From the NCBI GenBank assembly GCA_963575745.1, contig CAUYUJ010015961.1:147001-211000 (forward strand): a DNA stretch of 64,000 nt, in the 5' to 3' direction. This DNA is from Prorocentrum cordatum. Taxonomy: Eukaryota > Sar > Dinophyceae > Prorocentrales > Prorocentraceae. Shown in pieces: positions 22,186-33,487 of this stretch (position 1 is the first letter of the stretch; each line of letters begins with the position of its first letter). A program made the translations under genes and the position numbers. The notes below the pieces were generated by a model, which saw only the letters and a list, made by a program, of their open reading frames with translations, had not been told where the DNA came from and ran no database searches.

Positions 22186-22454
22186 AATCATTTTAAGACT
22201 GTTCGCTCTCATCTGCTCGAGTGTCCGTTAGCGCGTACTTCCCAAACCCTCGATGCCCGCCTTCTTCGTCTTCGATCGTAACCCGTCGGGGGGGGACACT
22301 TTTCTTCCCTGCAGGCCGGGCCCCGGCAAGCGGCGGGGCGGCCGCAGACCGTCGGCCTGGCCAGCGGCAGCGCTGATCGGCGGCAACCCGACCCCAAGAG
22401 GGACGGACAGGGGACCGACCACGACGACAACGACGACGACGACGACGTCGACGA

Positions 22455-22487
<33 letters not shown>

Positions 22488-24050
22488 GCGAAAGCGAGAG
22501 CGAGAGAGAAAACGACAGCACGGCCACGAAGGGCACGAAGTAAGTAAGCCACGAAGGGCGACAGCGGGGACTCGAACGGAATGCGCATGGGGCCACGAGA
22601 AGCGCGAACGAGCGGCCGCAAAGGCAGATAATGCGGGGCCACAAAAGGCAACGCCGGGGCCACTGAGGGTAGCAACTGGGCCACGTAGTACAGCGAGGGG
22701 GCCACAAATCGCGACAGCGGGGCCACGAAGGGCATGCACATGGGGCCACGCCGGGCGCGAACGAGCGAGGACCACGAAGGGCATACGCATATTGGGCCGC
22801 GGAGGGGAAAGGACGGGGCCACGAAGGGTGGCAACTGGGCCACGTAGGACAGCGAGGGGTCCACGAAGGGCGACAGCGGGGCCACGAAGGGCATGCACAT
22901 GGGGCCACGGCGGGCGCGAACGAGCGGGGGCCACGAAGGGCTGCAACGGGGCCACGAAGGGCAGCGGGGGGGCCACGAAGGGCTGCAACGGGGCCACGAA
23001 GGGCAGCGGGGTGGCCACGAAGGGCTGCAACGGAGCCGCGAAGGGCAGCGGGGGGGCCACGAAGGGCTGCTACGGGGCCACGACGGACAGCGAGGGGGCC
23101 ACGAAGGGCTGCAACGGGGCCACGAAGGGCAGCCTGGGGGCCACGAAGGGCTGCAACGGGGCCACGGAGGGCAGCCTGGGGGCCACGAAGGGCTGCAACG
23201 GGACTACGAAGGGCAGCGAGGGGGCCACGAAGGGCTGCAAGGGGGCCACGAAGGGCAGCAAGGGGGCCACGAAAGGCTGCAACGGGGCCACGAAACAAAG
23301 CGAGGGCGCCACGAAGGGCTGCAACGGGTCCACGAAGGGCAGCGAGGAGGCCTCGAAGGGCTGCAACGGGGCCACGAAGGGCAGCCTGGGGGCCACGAAG
23401 GGCTGCAACGGAGCCGCGAAACAAACCGAGGGGGCCACGAAGGGCTGCAACGGGGCCACGAAGGGCAGCGAGGGAGCCACGAAGGGCTGCAACGGGGCCA
23501 CGGAACAAAGCGAGGGGGGTATGAAGAGCTGCAGGGGGTCCACGAAGGGCAAGGAGGAGGCCACGAAAGGCTGCAACGGGGCCACGAAGGGCAACGAGAT
23601 CCCGACTCCGAAGCAATCTGTAAGGGAGTCCTGAACGTGAGCGTGACCCCTGCGTGCCTGAGTGTCGGGAGCGCGGCGCTTGCGTAAATTGCAGGGGGCT
23701 CCAACGCAAGAGCGCGATTCTTCCAGCGAGTCTCCAGCGAGAGCGCGACTCCACAGAGCGCCAAGAAAGCGATTCATGAATAAATTGTAAATACTACGCG
23801 AGAGCGCGAATCCTGAAAAAAATGCGAGGAAGTCTCAGGCGGGAGCGGGGGGCCTGGCTAAATTGTAAGGAAGTCTCAGGCGGGAGCCGTTGTTGTTGTA
23901 ACCCAGGGGCCAGCGACGCAGTTTGAGAACGAAGACTTTCCCTGATGAGAAACAGGGGGCGAGCGCCGAGAGGGGCACTTCAATTGAAAAATACGATGTG
24001 CACTGGGGGGGGTGATCAGCAATAAATATTATGCAGCAATGGCAGTCCAA
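22186..24050. repeat. Composite repeat block B
   Basis: Same layout as block A: leader, ACG/GAC microsatellite (22425-22495), 21-bp minisatellite (about 22518-23602), tail with AGAGCGCGACTCC repeats, then CACTTCAATTGAAAAATACG and a CAA run. It has the longest minisatellite of the three blocks. Confidence 0.85.
22518..23602. repeat. 21-bp minisatellite, array 2
   Basis: About 50 units of the GGGGCCACGAAGGGCTGCAA type, including units in which ACGAAACAAAGCGAG replaces the common second half. Confidence 0.9.
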
Positions 24051-24096
24051 CAACAACAACAACAACAACAACAATCATTTTACCCGAACGCTCAGT

Positions 24097-24279
24097 GTTC
24101 TCACCAGTGCCAGGGTTTTCATGCGACGCCAGCCAATACCCCCACTTCGTGGGGGGGCATTACAAGCTCTACCAAATATCCAAACGACTCTTCGCGACCA
24201 CCCAAACCCAGCTTCCCGCCCTATGACGTTGGACACTTCACTTCGTGGCCTGCGGACGACCGTGGCTACTACACTGGCG
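24097..24279. repeat. Hairpin-bearing dispersed module, copy 1
   Basis: About 180 bp, from GTTCTCACCAGTGCCAGGG to CTACTACACTGGCG. It contains the 7-bp hairpin CCCCCAC-TTC-GTGGGGG. Copies recur at 25041, 26792 and 29050, each after a CAA run or an AACAATTACTAGCACG link. Confidence 0.85.
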
Positions 24280-24288
24280 TGGAGTACA

Positions 24289-24376
24289 CACCCACAGAAG
24301 TTGTTAAGCCTACGTTCGTACACCCACAGAAGTTGTTAAGCCTTGTTAACCCACAGAAGTTGTTAAGCCTTCCACA
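24289..24376. repeat. Three tandem ACCCACAGAAGTTGTTAAGC units
   Basis: Three near-identical units of 23-34 bp, followed by AT-rich CATATGATGCATATGG and GATACACATGATACAC repeats to about 24436. Confidence 0.8.
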
Positions 24377-24475
24377 GAACATCTGTTGCATATGATGCAT
24401 ATGGTACATGATACACATGATACACACGATACGTACTCACAAGATAGTTGATCACATCTGGTTTTTGGAGATTTC

Positions 24476-25015
24476 GGCGTGCGCGCGCGAAGAAAAAACG
24501 AATCTGTCCCGCATGGTATTATTTGACAGGGATGATGGCCCTGGCAGGTGCGCAACCGTTGTCGCAGAAGTTCGAAAAAGTTGCTCGCAAAAGCCCGTTT
24601 GACAGAATTGTTTAAAAAGTGTTGGTTTTCCTACGAATCCGCAAGAGCGCGCGGAAGAACATTTTGACAATTTTTTCTTAAAAAACCATTGGGTTTTTGA
24701 TGTTTTTATGTTAAAATCGCTACGAAACCTAAGGTTTTGGAAGGATTTCGTCTTGCGCGCACGAATGTCCACTTTACCTTATTTTTTGCAAGGGATTCTT
24801 GCAATTTGATCAAGTAAGAACAAGAATTTTCATTTTATAGTGTTTTTTGCAAGGGAAAACGGAGTACAACAAAACAACCGGATCCGGTAATAATTCACTT
24901 TTCTGAAGCTTTCGCTAAAAAATGATGAAAATGTAGCTGCGGCCTAGGTTTTGGAGGGGGGTCGCGCACCAGGGGTCCCAACAATAATTATTCTTTAGAA
25001 GAAATAATGTTCAAC
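24476..25015. repeat. Dispersed modules E and F, copy 1
   Basis: Module E (GCGCGAAGAAAAAACGAAT through GCAAAAGCCCGTTTGACAG) and module F (TTTTTGATGTTTTTATG through CCAACAATAATTATTCTTT) are repeated near 26995-27370 and 29325-29865. No gene is supported. Confidence 0.8.
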
Positions 25016-25040
25016 AATTACTAGCACGTGGGGACACACC

Positions 25041-25224
25041 GTTCTCACCAGTGCCAGGGTTTTCATGGGACGCCGGCCAATACCCCCACTTTGTGGGGGG
25101 GCAGTTCAAGCTCTCCCAAATTTCCAAACGACTCTTCGCGACCACCCACACCCAGCTTCCCGCCCTATGACGTTCGGACACTTCACTTCGTGGCATGCGG
25201 ACGACCTTGGCTACTACACTGGCG
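25041..25224. repeat. Hairpin-bearing dispersed module, copy 2
   Basis: Same module as at 24097, here with loop TTT in the CCCCCAC/GTGGGGG hairpin. Confidence 0.85.
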
Positions 25225-25319
25225 CATGGGTACAGTGACTTGTTGTGGTGACATTTTCTGGGCGCTAGCTTAGTGTACGAACGCACGCCTGGCCGTTTAA
25301 CCCTAAGGTGTCGGAACGC

Positions 25320-26430
25320 CCTAGAGGCCGAACGCGCCGAACAGGAATGTTGAAAAACCATCGGTTATTGAAAGATTCAGCGAGAGCGCGCGGTGGATTT
25401 TCAGATTTTTTGGATGAGAAAGTCGTACGTTTTCATATGTTTTATTGAAGCCGTAGCTTGAAATTGTTGAAATCACAGTGTGTTTGGCAGGATTTCGAGG
25501 TGCGCGCGCGGCGGCCGCGCGCATGTGGCCCGCGCGACATTTTTTGCAAGGGATGGTGGCCCCTGGCAGGCGCGCGAACGTCATCGAAGGAGTTCGACGT
25601 GCGCGCGAAAGTCGCCCGCGAAGCCCCGATGGACAGGAATGTTGAAAAACCAAAAGGTTTTGAAAGATTCAGCGAGAGCGCGCGGGTGGATTTTCAGATT
25701 TTTTTGATGAGAAAGTCGTACGTTTTCATATGTTTTAGTGAAGCCGTAGCTTGAAATTGTTGAAATCACACTGTGTTTGGCAGGATTTCGATGTGCGCGC
25801 GCGGCGGCCGCGCGCATGTGCCCGCGTGTCATTTTTTGCAAGGGATGGTGGCCCTCGCAGGCGCGCAGACGTTGTTGAAGCAGTTCGAGGTGAGCGCAAA
25901 AGTTGCCCTCGAAGCCCCGTTTGATAGGAATGTTGAAAAACCATTGGTTTTGGAAGGATTCAGCATGCGCGCGGGGGCAGATTTTCTGAATTTTTGGATG
26001 AGAAAGTGGTGTGTTTTCATATGTTTTCTTGACATCGCATCTTGAAATTGTTGAAATCACAGTGTGTTTGGCAGGATTTCGAGGTGCGCGCGCGGCGGCC
26101 GCGCGCATGTGCCCCGCGTGTCATTTTTTGCAAGGGATGGTGGCCCTCGCAGGCGCGCAGACGTTGTTGAAGCAGTTCGAGGTGAGCGCAAAAGTTGCCC
26201 TCGAAGCCCCGTTTGATAGGAATGTTGAAAAACCATTGGTTTTGGAAGGATTCAGCATGCGCGCGGGGGCAGATTTTCAGAATTTGTTGATGAGAAAGTG
26301 GTGTGTTTTCATATGTTTCCTTGACATCGCATCTTGAAATTGTTGAAATCACGGTGTGTTTGGAAGGATTTCGACATGCGCGCGCGGCGGCCGCGGCGAT
26401 GTGCACTTCGTGTCATTTTTTGCAATGGAT
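25320..26430. repeat. 292-bp tandem satellite, nearly four units
   Basis: The anchor CTTGAAATTGTTGAAATCAC starts at 25457, 25750, 26041 and 26333, giving spacings of 293, 291 and 292 bp. Each unit carries a GC palindrome around GCGGCCGC flanked by GCGCGC runs, next to AT-rich sequence. No frame is conserved across units. Confidence 0.9.
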
Positions 26431-26644
26431 TCTTGAAATGTGGTTATGTTAGAACAAGAAATGTCATTTTATATTGTTTTTGCAAGGGAAAGCGGGGGGG
26501 AACAAAACAACCGGATCTGGATCACATCGTTTTGTCAAGGGCTTTCGCTCGAAAATGATGAAAACAAGGCTGCGGCCTAGATAAAACGGGGGGGTCGCGC
26601 ACCAGGGGTCCCAACAATAATATTTCTTTAGAAGCAATAACATT

Positions 26645-26668
26645 CAACAACAACAACAACAACAGCAA

Positions 26669-26709
<41 letters not shown>

Positions 26710-26770
26710 ACCGCAGCAACAACAACAACCACAACCACAACCACAACCAGAACAACAACAACAACAACAA
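26645..26770. repeat. CAA/CAACAG/CCACAA microsatellite
   Basis: Glutamine-codon type repeat leading into another copy of the hairpin module. Confidence 0.95.
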
Positions 26771-26791
26771 TCATTTTACCCGAACGCGTGG

Positions 26792-26970
26792 TGTTCTCCC
26801 CAGTGCCAGGGTTTTCATACGACACCAGGCAATACCCCCACTTCGTGGGGGGGCATTACAAGCTCTACCAAATATCCAAACGACTCTTCGCGACCACCCA
26901 AACCCAGCTTCCCGCCCTATGACGTTGGGACACTTCACTTCGTGGCGTGCGGACGACCGTGGCTACTATT
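26792..26970. repeat. Hairpin-bearing dispersed module, copy 3
   Basis: Same module as at 24097, truncated at its end (CTACTATTCAGGGCC) and joined to module E. Confidence 0.8.
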
Positions 26971-26994
26971 CAGGGCCCCGCGGCCGACGACGAC

Positions 26995-27370
26995 GGCGTG
27001 CGCGCGCGAAGAAAAAACGAATGTGTCCCGCATGGTATTATTTGACAGGGATGATGGCCCTGGCAGGTGCGCAACCGTTGTCGCAGAAGTTCGAAAAAGT
27101 TGCTCGCAAAAGCCCGTTTGACAGAAATGTTTAAAAAGTGTTGGGTTTCCTACGAATCCGCAAGAGCGCGCGGGATGAGATTTTGACATTTTTTTGTTGA
27201 AAAACCATTGGTTTTTTGATGTTTTTATGTTAAAATCGCTCCGAACACTAAGCTTTTGGAAGGATTTCGTCTTGCGCGCGCGAATGTCCACTTTACCTTA
27301 TTTTTTGCAAGGGATTCTTGAAATTTGATTATATTAGAACAAGAAATGTCATTTTATAGTGTTTTTTGTT
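26995..27370. repeat. Dispersed modules E and F, copy 2
   Basis: Module E is near complete. Module F is cut at CATTTTATAGTGTTTTTTG and joined directly to composite block C, so block C appears inserted into, or recombined with, this module. Confidence 0.8.
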
Positions 27371-27382
27371 TCTTTTTTTTTT

Positions 27383-28810
27383 TGATGATGTAGCTGCCTT
27401 TGCAAGTTCGCCCTTATCTGCTCAAGTGTCGAATAACGCGAATTTCCCAAACCTTCGATACCCGCCCTTTTCGTCTTCGATCGAACCCCTTTTGGGGGGT
27501 ATACCTTTCTTCCCTGCAGGCCGGGCCCCGGCAAGCGGCGGGGCGGCCGCGGACCGCGGACCGTCGGCTTGGCCAGCGGCAGCGCTGATCGGCGGGGCGG
27601 CCGCGGACCGTCGACCCGACCCCAAGAGGGACGGACAGGGGACCGACCACGACGACCGCGACGACGACGACGACGACGACGTCGACGACGACGGCAACGA
27701 CGGCGACGACGACGACGACGAGCGAAAGCGAGAGCGAGAGAGAACGACAGCAGAGCCACGAAGGACACGAAGTAGGCCACGAAGGGCGACAGCGGGGACA
27801 CGAAGGGAATGCGTATGGGGACACGAAGAGCGCGAGCGAGCGTGGGCCACGAAGGGCAGATAATGCGGGGCCACAGAAGGCAACGATGGGGCCAGCACCT
27901 GGGCCACGTAGGACAATGAGGGGGCCACAAACGGCGACAGCGGGGCCACGAAGGGCATGCATATGGGGCCACCACGAGCGCGAACGAGCGGGGGGCACGA
28001 AGGGCATACATATATGGGGCCACGAAACACAGCGATGGGGGCCACGAAGGGCTGCAACGGGGCCACGAAGGGCAGCGAGGGGGGCCACGAAGGGCTGCAA
28101 CGGGGCCACGAAGGGTTGCAACGGGGCCACGGAGGGCAGCGACGGGGCCCCGAAGGGCTGCAACGGGGCCACGGAACAAAGCGAAGGGGCCACGAAGGGC
28201 TGCAACGGGTCCACGAAGGGCAACGAGGAGGCCACGAAGGGCTGCAACGGGGCCACGGAACAAAGCGAGGGGGCCACGAAGGGCTGCAACGGGGCCACGA
28301 AACAAAGGGAGGGGGCCACGAAGGGCTGCAACGGGGCCACGAAGGGCAGCGAAATCCCGATTCCTAAGTAGTCTGTGAAGGAGTCCTAAGCGTGAGCGCG
28401 ACTCCTGGGCGCGTCGGTGTCAGGAGCGCGGCCTAAAGTAAATCGCAAGAAATTCCAACGCAAGGGCGCTATTCTTCAGTAAATTGCAAGCAAGTCTCCA
28501 GCGAGAGCGCGACTCCAGAGCGCAGGAGGAGCGATTCCTGAATAAATTGTCAGGAAGTCCCAAGCGAGAGTGCGATTCTTAAATAAAATGCGAGGAAGTC
28601 TCGGGCGGCAGCGGGGGTCCTGGCCAAGTTGTGAGGAAAGCTCAGGCGGGAGCCGTTGTTGTTGTAACCCGGGGGCCAGGGGGCAAATTTGAGCAGGAAG
28701 ACTTCCCCTGCCAAAAAACACGGTGCGAGCCCCGGGGGGGCACTTCAATTGAAAAAACAATGTGCACCGGTGGGGGGGGTCAACATCATAATTATTCACA
28801 AATGAGAATT
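27383..28810. repeat. Composite repeat block C
   Basis: Same layout as blocks A and B: leader with CTGCAGGCCGGGCCCCGGC, partly duplicated GCGGCCGCGGACCGTCG, ACG repeat, 21-bp minisatellite (about 27754-28353), tail, CACTTCAATTGAAAAAACAA and a CAA run. Confidence 0.85.
27754..28353. repeat. 21-bp minisatellite, array 3
   Basis: Same unit family as arrays 1 and 2, shorter, and including the ACGGAACAAAGCGAG variant. Confidence 0.9.
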
Positions 28811-28811
28811 C

Positions 28812-28859
<48 letters not shown>

Positions 28860-28866
28860 CACAATC

Positions 28867-28917
<51 letters not shown>

Positions 28918-28948
28918 GCAACAACAACAACAACAATCACAACAACAA

Positions 28949-29027
<79 letters not shown>

Positions 29028-29028
29028 T
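28811..29028. repeat. Long CAA microsatellite
   Basis: About 215 bp of CAA with a few CAATCA and CAACAG interruptions. Confidence 0.97.
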
Positions 29029-29049
29029 ACTAGCACGTGGGGACACTCC

Positions 29050-29210
29050 GTTCTCACCAGTGCCAGGGTTTTCATAGGAGGCGGGCAATACCCCCACTTT
29101 GTGGGGGGGCCGGTTCAAGCTCTACCAAATTTCCAAACGACTCTTCGCCACCACCCACACCCAGCTTCCCACTTCGTGGCCTGCGGACGACCGTGGCTAC
29201 TACACTGGCG
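29050..29210. repeat. Hairpin-bearing dispersed module, copy 4
   Basis: Same module with an internal ~24-bp deletion before CACTTCGTGGCC. It is followed by modules E and F (29325-29865). Confidence 0.85.
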
Positions 29211-29324
29211 CATGGGTACAGTGACTTGTTGTGGTAACATTTTCTGGACGCTAGCTTAGTATACGACTTTTCCCCCTGCGGTGCTAAAATTCCTAAGGAA
29301 CCCAATGGTTTTTGAAGATTTCGG

Positions 29325-29883
29325 CGTGCGCGCGCGAAGAAAAAACGAATGTGTCCCGCATGGTATTATTTGACAGGGATGATGGCCCTGGCAGGTGCGC
29401 AACCGTTGTTGGAGAAGTTCGAAAAAGTTGCTCGCAAAAGCCCGTTTGACAGAAATGTTTAAAAAGTGTTGGGTTTCCTACAAATCCGCAAGAGCGCGCG
29501 GGATGAAATTTTGACACTTTTTTTTGAAAAACCATTGGTTTTTTGATGTTTTTATGTTAAAATCGCTACGAACACTAAGGTTTTGGAAGGATTTCGTCTT
29601 GCGCGCGCGAATGTCCACTTTACCTTTTTTTTTGCAAGGGATTCTTGAAGTTTGGTTATGTTAGAACAAGAAATGTCCACTTTGCCTTGTTTTTTGCAAG
29701 GGAAAACCGCCCGTAACAAAACAACCGGATCCGGACCAACCCGTTTTGCCGGAGACTTCCTCACGAAAATGATGAAAACATGGCTGCGGCCTAGGCGCGG
29801 CGAGGGGGCCGTGCACCAGGGGTCCCAACAATAATTATTCTTTAGAAGTAATAATGTTCAACAACGACGACGACGACGACGAT

Positions 29884-29914
<31 letters not shown>

Positions 29915-29935
29915 GCGACGGTAACAACAATCCGC
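29325..29935. repeat. Dispersed modules E and F, copy 3, then GAC microsatellite
   Basis: Full E and F modules ending TTTAGAAGTAATAATGTTC, followed by a GAC/AACGAC microsatellite (29862-29925). Confidence 0.85.
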
Positions 29936-29999
29936 CGACCCCTTGGGGTTCATCGGCGCGTGAGATGCCCCCCCTCCCCAAACCCCTCCCCCGGGGGCC

Positions 30000-32815
30000 C
30001 GGCCCGGTCGATTTGGAGGGGGGGGGGTATCCAAAAGGCCTCTGGGGGGCCAGAGGGGTCAATCGATCCGAAAATCGTGCAAAACCTCAGAAAAATCGTG
30101 CACAACCTTGGAAAATCGTGTAGGGACTCGTCTGGAGGCCTCGCAGTGGGCTTGGGACGCCCAACGAGCGCTCCAAAACGCCCAAGTTGGCCCAAAGACG
30201 GGCCACGAGGCGTCCTGGATGGCAGAAGACGTCCCTAGGAGCCCCCCCCAGGGCCTCCGAGATGCGTTTCCAGAGGGTTCCGAGACGGAAAAATTGGCCC
30301 ATTCCCTTCGTGAAGCGCACATTTTTCATAAATTCAGCTTTGGGCCTTTCCGATGCATCCGACGGCCCACGAGGCCCCCCAACCCAGTCCCAGACGGTCC
30401 CAGAAGCGCCCCACAGGGTGTCCCACATATCCCTGGATGGCCCCCAGACGGGTTCAGAAGCGTCCACGACGGCCTCAGAGGGCTCCGAGAACGGTTCCGA
30501 GAGCGCTCCAGGAGTGCTCCGAAAATCCTGCAAAACCTCGGAAAAATCGTGCACAACCTTGGAAAGTCGTGTAGGGACTCGTCTGGAGGCCTCGCAATGG
30601 GTTTGGAACGCCCAACGAGCGCTCCAAGACGCCCAAGTTGGCCCAAAGACGGGCCACGAGGCGTCCTGGATGGCAGAAGACGTCCCCAGGAACCCCCCCC
30701 AGGGCCTCCGAGATGCGTTTCCAGAGGGTTCCGAAACGGAAAAATTGGCCCATTCCCTTCGCGAAACGCACATTTTTCGTAAAGTCAGCTTTGGGCCTTT
30801 CCGGCCCACGAGGCCCCCCAACCCAGTCCCAGACGGTCCCAGAAGCGCCCCAAAGGGTGTCCCACATATCCCTGGAGGGCCCCCAGGCGGGTTCAGAGGC
30901 GTCCACGACGGCCTCAGAAGGCTCCGAAAACGGTTCCAAGAGCGCTCCAGGAGTGCTCTGAAAATCGTGCAAAACCTCTGAAAAATCGTGCACAACCTTG
31001 GAAAATCGTGTAGGGACTCGTCTGGAGGCCTCGCAATGGGTTTGGGACGCCCAACGAGCGCTCCAAAACGCCCACGCTGGCCCAAAGACGGGCCACGAGG
31101 CGTCCTGGATGGCAGAAAACGTCCCCACGAGCGCTCCCCAGGGCCTCCGAGATGCGCTTCCGGAGGGTTCCGAAACGGAAAAATTGACCCATTCCCTTCG
31201 TGAAACGCACATGTTTCATAAATTCAGCTTTGGGCCTTTCCGATACATCCGACGGCCCACGAGGCCCTCCAACCCAGTCCCAGACGGTCCCAGAAGCTTC
31301 CCAGAGGGTCTCCAACATACCCCTGGAAGGCCCCAAGACGGGCTCAAAGGCGCCCACGACGGCCTCAGAGGGCTCCGAAAACGGTTCCAAGATCGCTCCA
31401 GGAGACCCCGAAAATTGTGCAAAACCACTGACAAATCGCGCACGACCTTGGAAAATCGTGCAGGGACTCGCCGGGAGGCCTCGCCATGGGTTCGGGGCGC
31501 CCAACGAGCGCTCCAAGACGCCCAAGTTGGCCCAAAGACGGGCCACGAGGCGTCCTGGATGGCAGAAGACGTCCCCACGAGCGCCCCCCCCCCCAGGGCC
31601 TCCGAGATGCGTTTCCTAAAGGGTTCCGAGACGGAAAATTGGCCCATTCCCTTCGTGAAACGTACATGTTCCATACATTCAGCTTCGGGGCCTTCCGATG
31701 CATCCGACGGCCCACGAGGCCCCCCAACCCAGCCCCAAGCGGCCCCATAATCGCCTCACGGGGTGTCCCACATACCCCTGGAGGGCCCCCAGACGGGTTC
31801 AGAGGCGCCCACGACGGCCTCAGAGGGCTCCGAAAACGATTCAAGAGCGCCCCAGGAGACTCCGAAAATCGTGCAAAACCTCGGAAAAGTCGCGCAAAAC
31901 CTTAAAACATCGTGTAGGGATTCGTCTGGAGGCCTCGCAATGGGTTTGGAACGCCCAACGAGCGCTCCAAGACGCCCAAGTTGGCCCAAAGACGGGCCAC
32001 GAGGCGTCCTGGATGGCAGAAGACGTCCCTAGGAACCCCCCCCAGGGCCTCCGAGATGCGTTCCCAGAGGGTTCCGAAACGGAAAAATTGGCCCATTCCC
32101 TTCGCGAAACGCAATTTATCATACATTCAGCTTTGCGCCTTTCCGATGCATCCGAAAACGGTTCCAAGAGCGCTCCAGGAGACCCCGAAAATTGCACACA
32201 ACCTCAGGCAAATCGTGCACAACCTTGGAAAATCGTTTAGGGGCTCGTCTGGAGGCCTCGCAATGGGTTTGGAGCGCCCAACGAGCGCTCCAAGACGCCC
32301 AAATCGGCCCAAAGACGAGGCGCCCTGGATGGCAGAAGACGCTCCTAGGAGCCCCCCCCCCAGGGCCTCCGAGACGCGTTTCCAGAAGGCTCCGAGACGG
32401 AAAAGTTGGCCCATTCTCTTCGTGAAACGCACATTTTTCATAAATTCAGCTCTGGGGCTTTCCAATGCATCCGACGGCCCACGAGGCCCCCCAACCCAGC
32501 CCCAAGCGGCCCCATAATCGCCTCACAGGGTGCCCCACATATCCCTGGAGGGCCCCCAGACGGGTTCAGAGGCGCTCGCTCCAGGAGCGCTCCGAGAGGC
32601 CCCCAAGCTCCACATGGGCTCCAGGTGGCCCCAAAACAAGCTCGGAGGCGTCTTCGACGGCAAAAGAGGTCCCCACGAGCCCCCCCGAGGGCCTCCGAGA
32701 TGCGTTCGTCGAGGGTTCCGAGCCCCCACAGAACGCTCCAGGACGTCCAAGAATCCTCCACGAGTGCCTTCTCAACAGCCCAAGAGGGCGTTCAGACGGG
32801 ACGCGAGGGGCTGAC
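30000..32815. repeat. ~450-bp tandem satellite, five to six units
   Basis: The anchor AAAATCGTGCAAAACCTC or a close variant lies at 30071, 30522, 30961, 31411, 31864 and 32188, giving spacings of 451, 439, 450, 453 and 324 bp; the fifth interval carries a deletion. A more diverged partial unit runs to about 32815. Each unit begins with a small triplication of the AAAATCGTGCA motif. Frames are open on both strands over several units, and no known protein is recognisable. Confidence 0.9.
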
Positions 32816-32860
32816 GACGGCACCAGAGATCCCCGAAGACGGCGCGCACGCGACTCGCGG

Positions 32861-33463
32861 TCAAATTCCCTGCAACTTGCGCTGTTCCCCGCCGAACCCG
32901 TCGATCGCCTCCGCCGGGCGTTTCGGCGGTTCTCTCGGAGGGGCCCGTTCCGCATTATGGCACGTGGCGCACACCGCAGGAGTGCCTCGGAGGAAAAAAA
33001 TATTCTTCTGGTCTTTCGACAGATGACTGGCGTCCGTGAACGTAGGTTTGGATCCGCCCGTTGTCCGGGGGCATGCGGGGCATTCCAACTTCTTTGCTAC
33101 CTGTCTTTGCTCGTGGCACGCTCGGCGCACCACCGAGCGATGGGCGGAACCCTTCTGGAAGAAGTGCTTCACTTGCTGATCTGTCAGATGCGTCCTGTCC
33201 GCGAATTCTCGCCCTTTCCCAGCTGCTTCTTTCGGGCACGCCGAGCACGTGAGCACTCGCGGCGGATTGCGTTCTTCCTGGCACGTGCGGCACATGACTG
33301 GGCGATGGCCCGTACCCTTCTCGAAGAAAATCTTCACTTGCTTATCAGTCAGATGCGTCCTGTCCGTGAACTCTCGGCCTCTCCCATCTGCTTCTGTCGG
33401 GCGCGCGGAGCACCTGAACAACCGGGATCGCTTGTGATCCGCGTCGCAGTCGCGGCATTTCAC
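32861..33463 (-). pseudogene. Helitron C-terminal tandem Cys repeats
   Basis: Four units of about 55 residues, the first partly in the preceding segment. The consensus is CSACPxxAxGxGREF, then THLTDxQVKxFF, then KGxGHRxVxCRxCxxE. Unit starts lie near 33585, 33420, 33255 and 33090 (spacing ~165 bp). Some copies have lost ligands (CSARP in the second, RRAC in the third). The repeats would bind zinc and perhaps nucleic acid. It stops at 32861 next to the 450-bp satellite. Confidence 0.7.
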
Positions 33464-33487
33464 TAGCCTATGGCCCGCGCCCGTACA

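Noticed and set aside
22518-23602. CRISPR-like regular repeats
   Set aside because: Units are contiguous and degenerate without unique spacers, and the genome is eukaryotic.
30087-32517. Overlapping 140-330-codon frames in the 450-bp satellite
   Set aside because: Frames are open on both strands at once and shift between units; kept only as a finding to test, not as genes.
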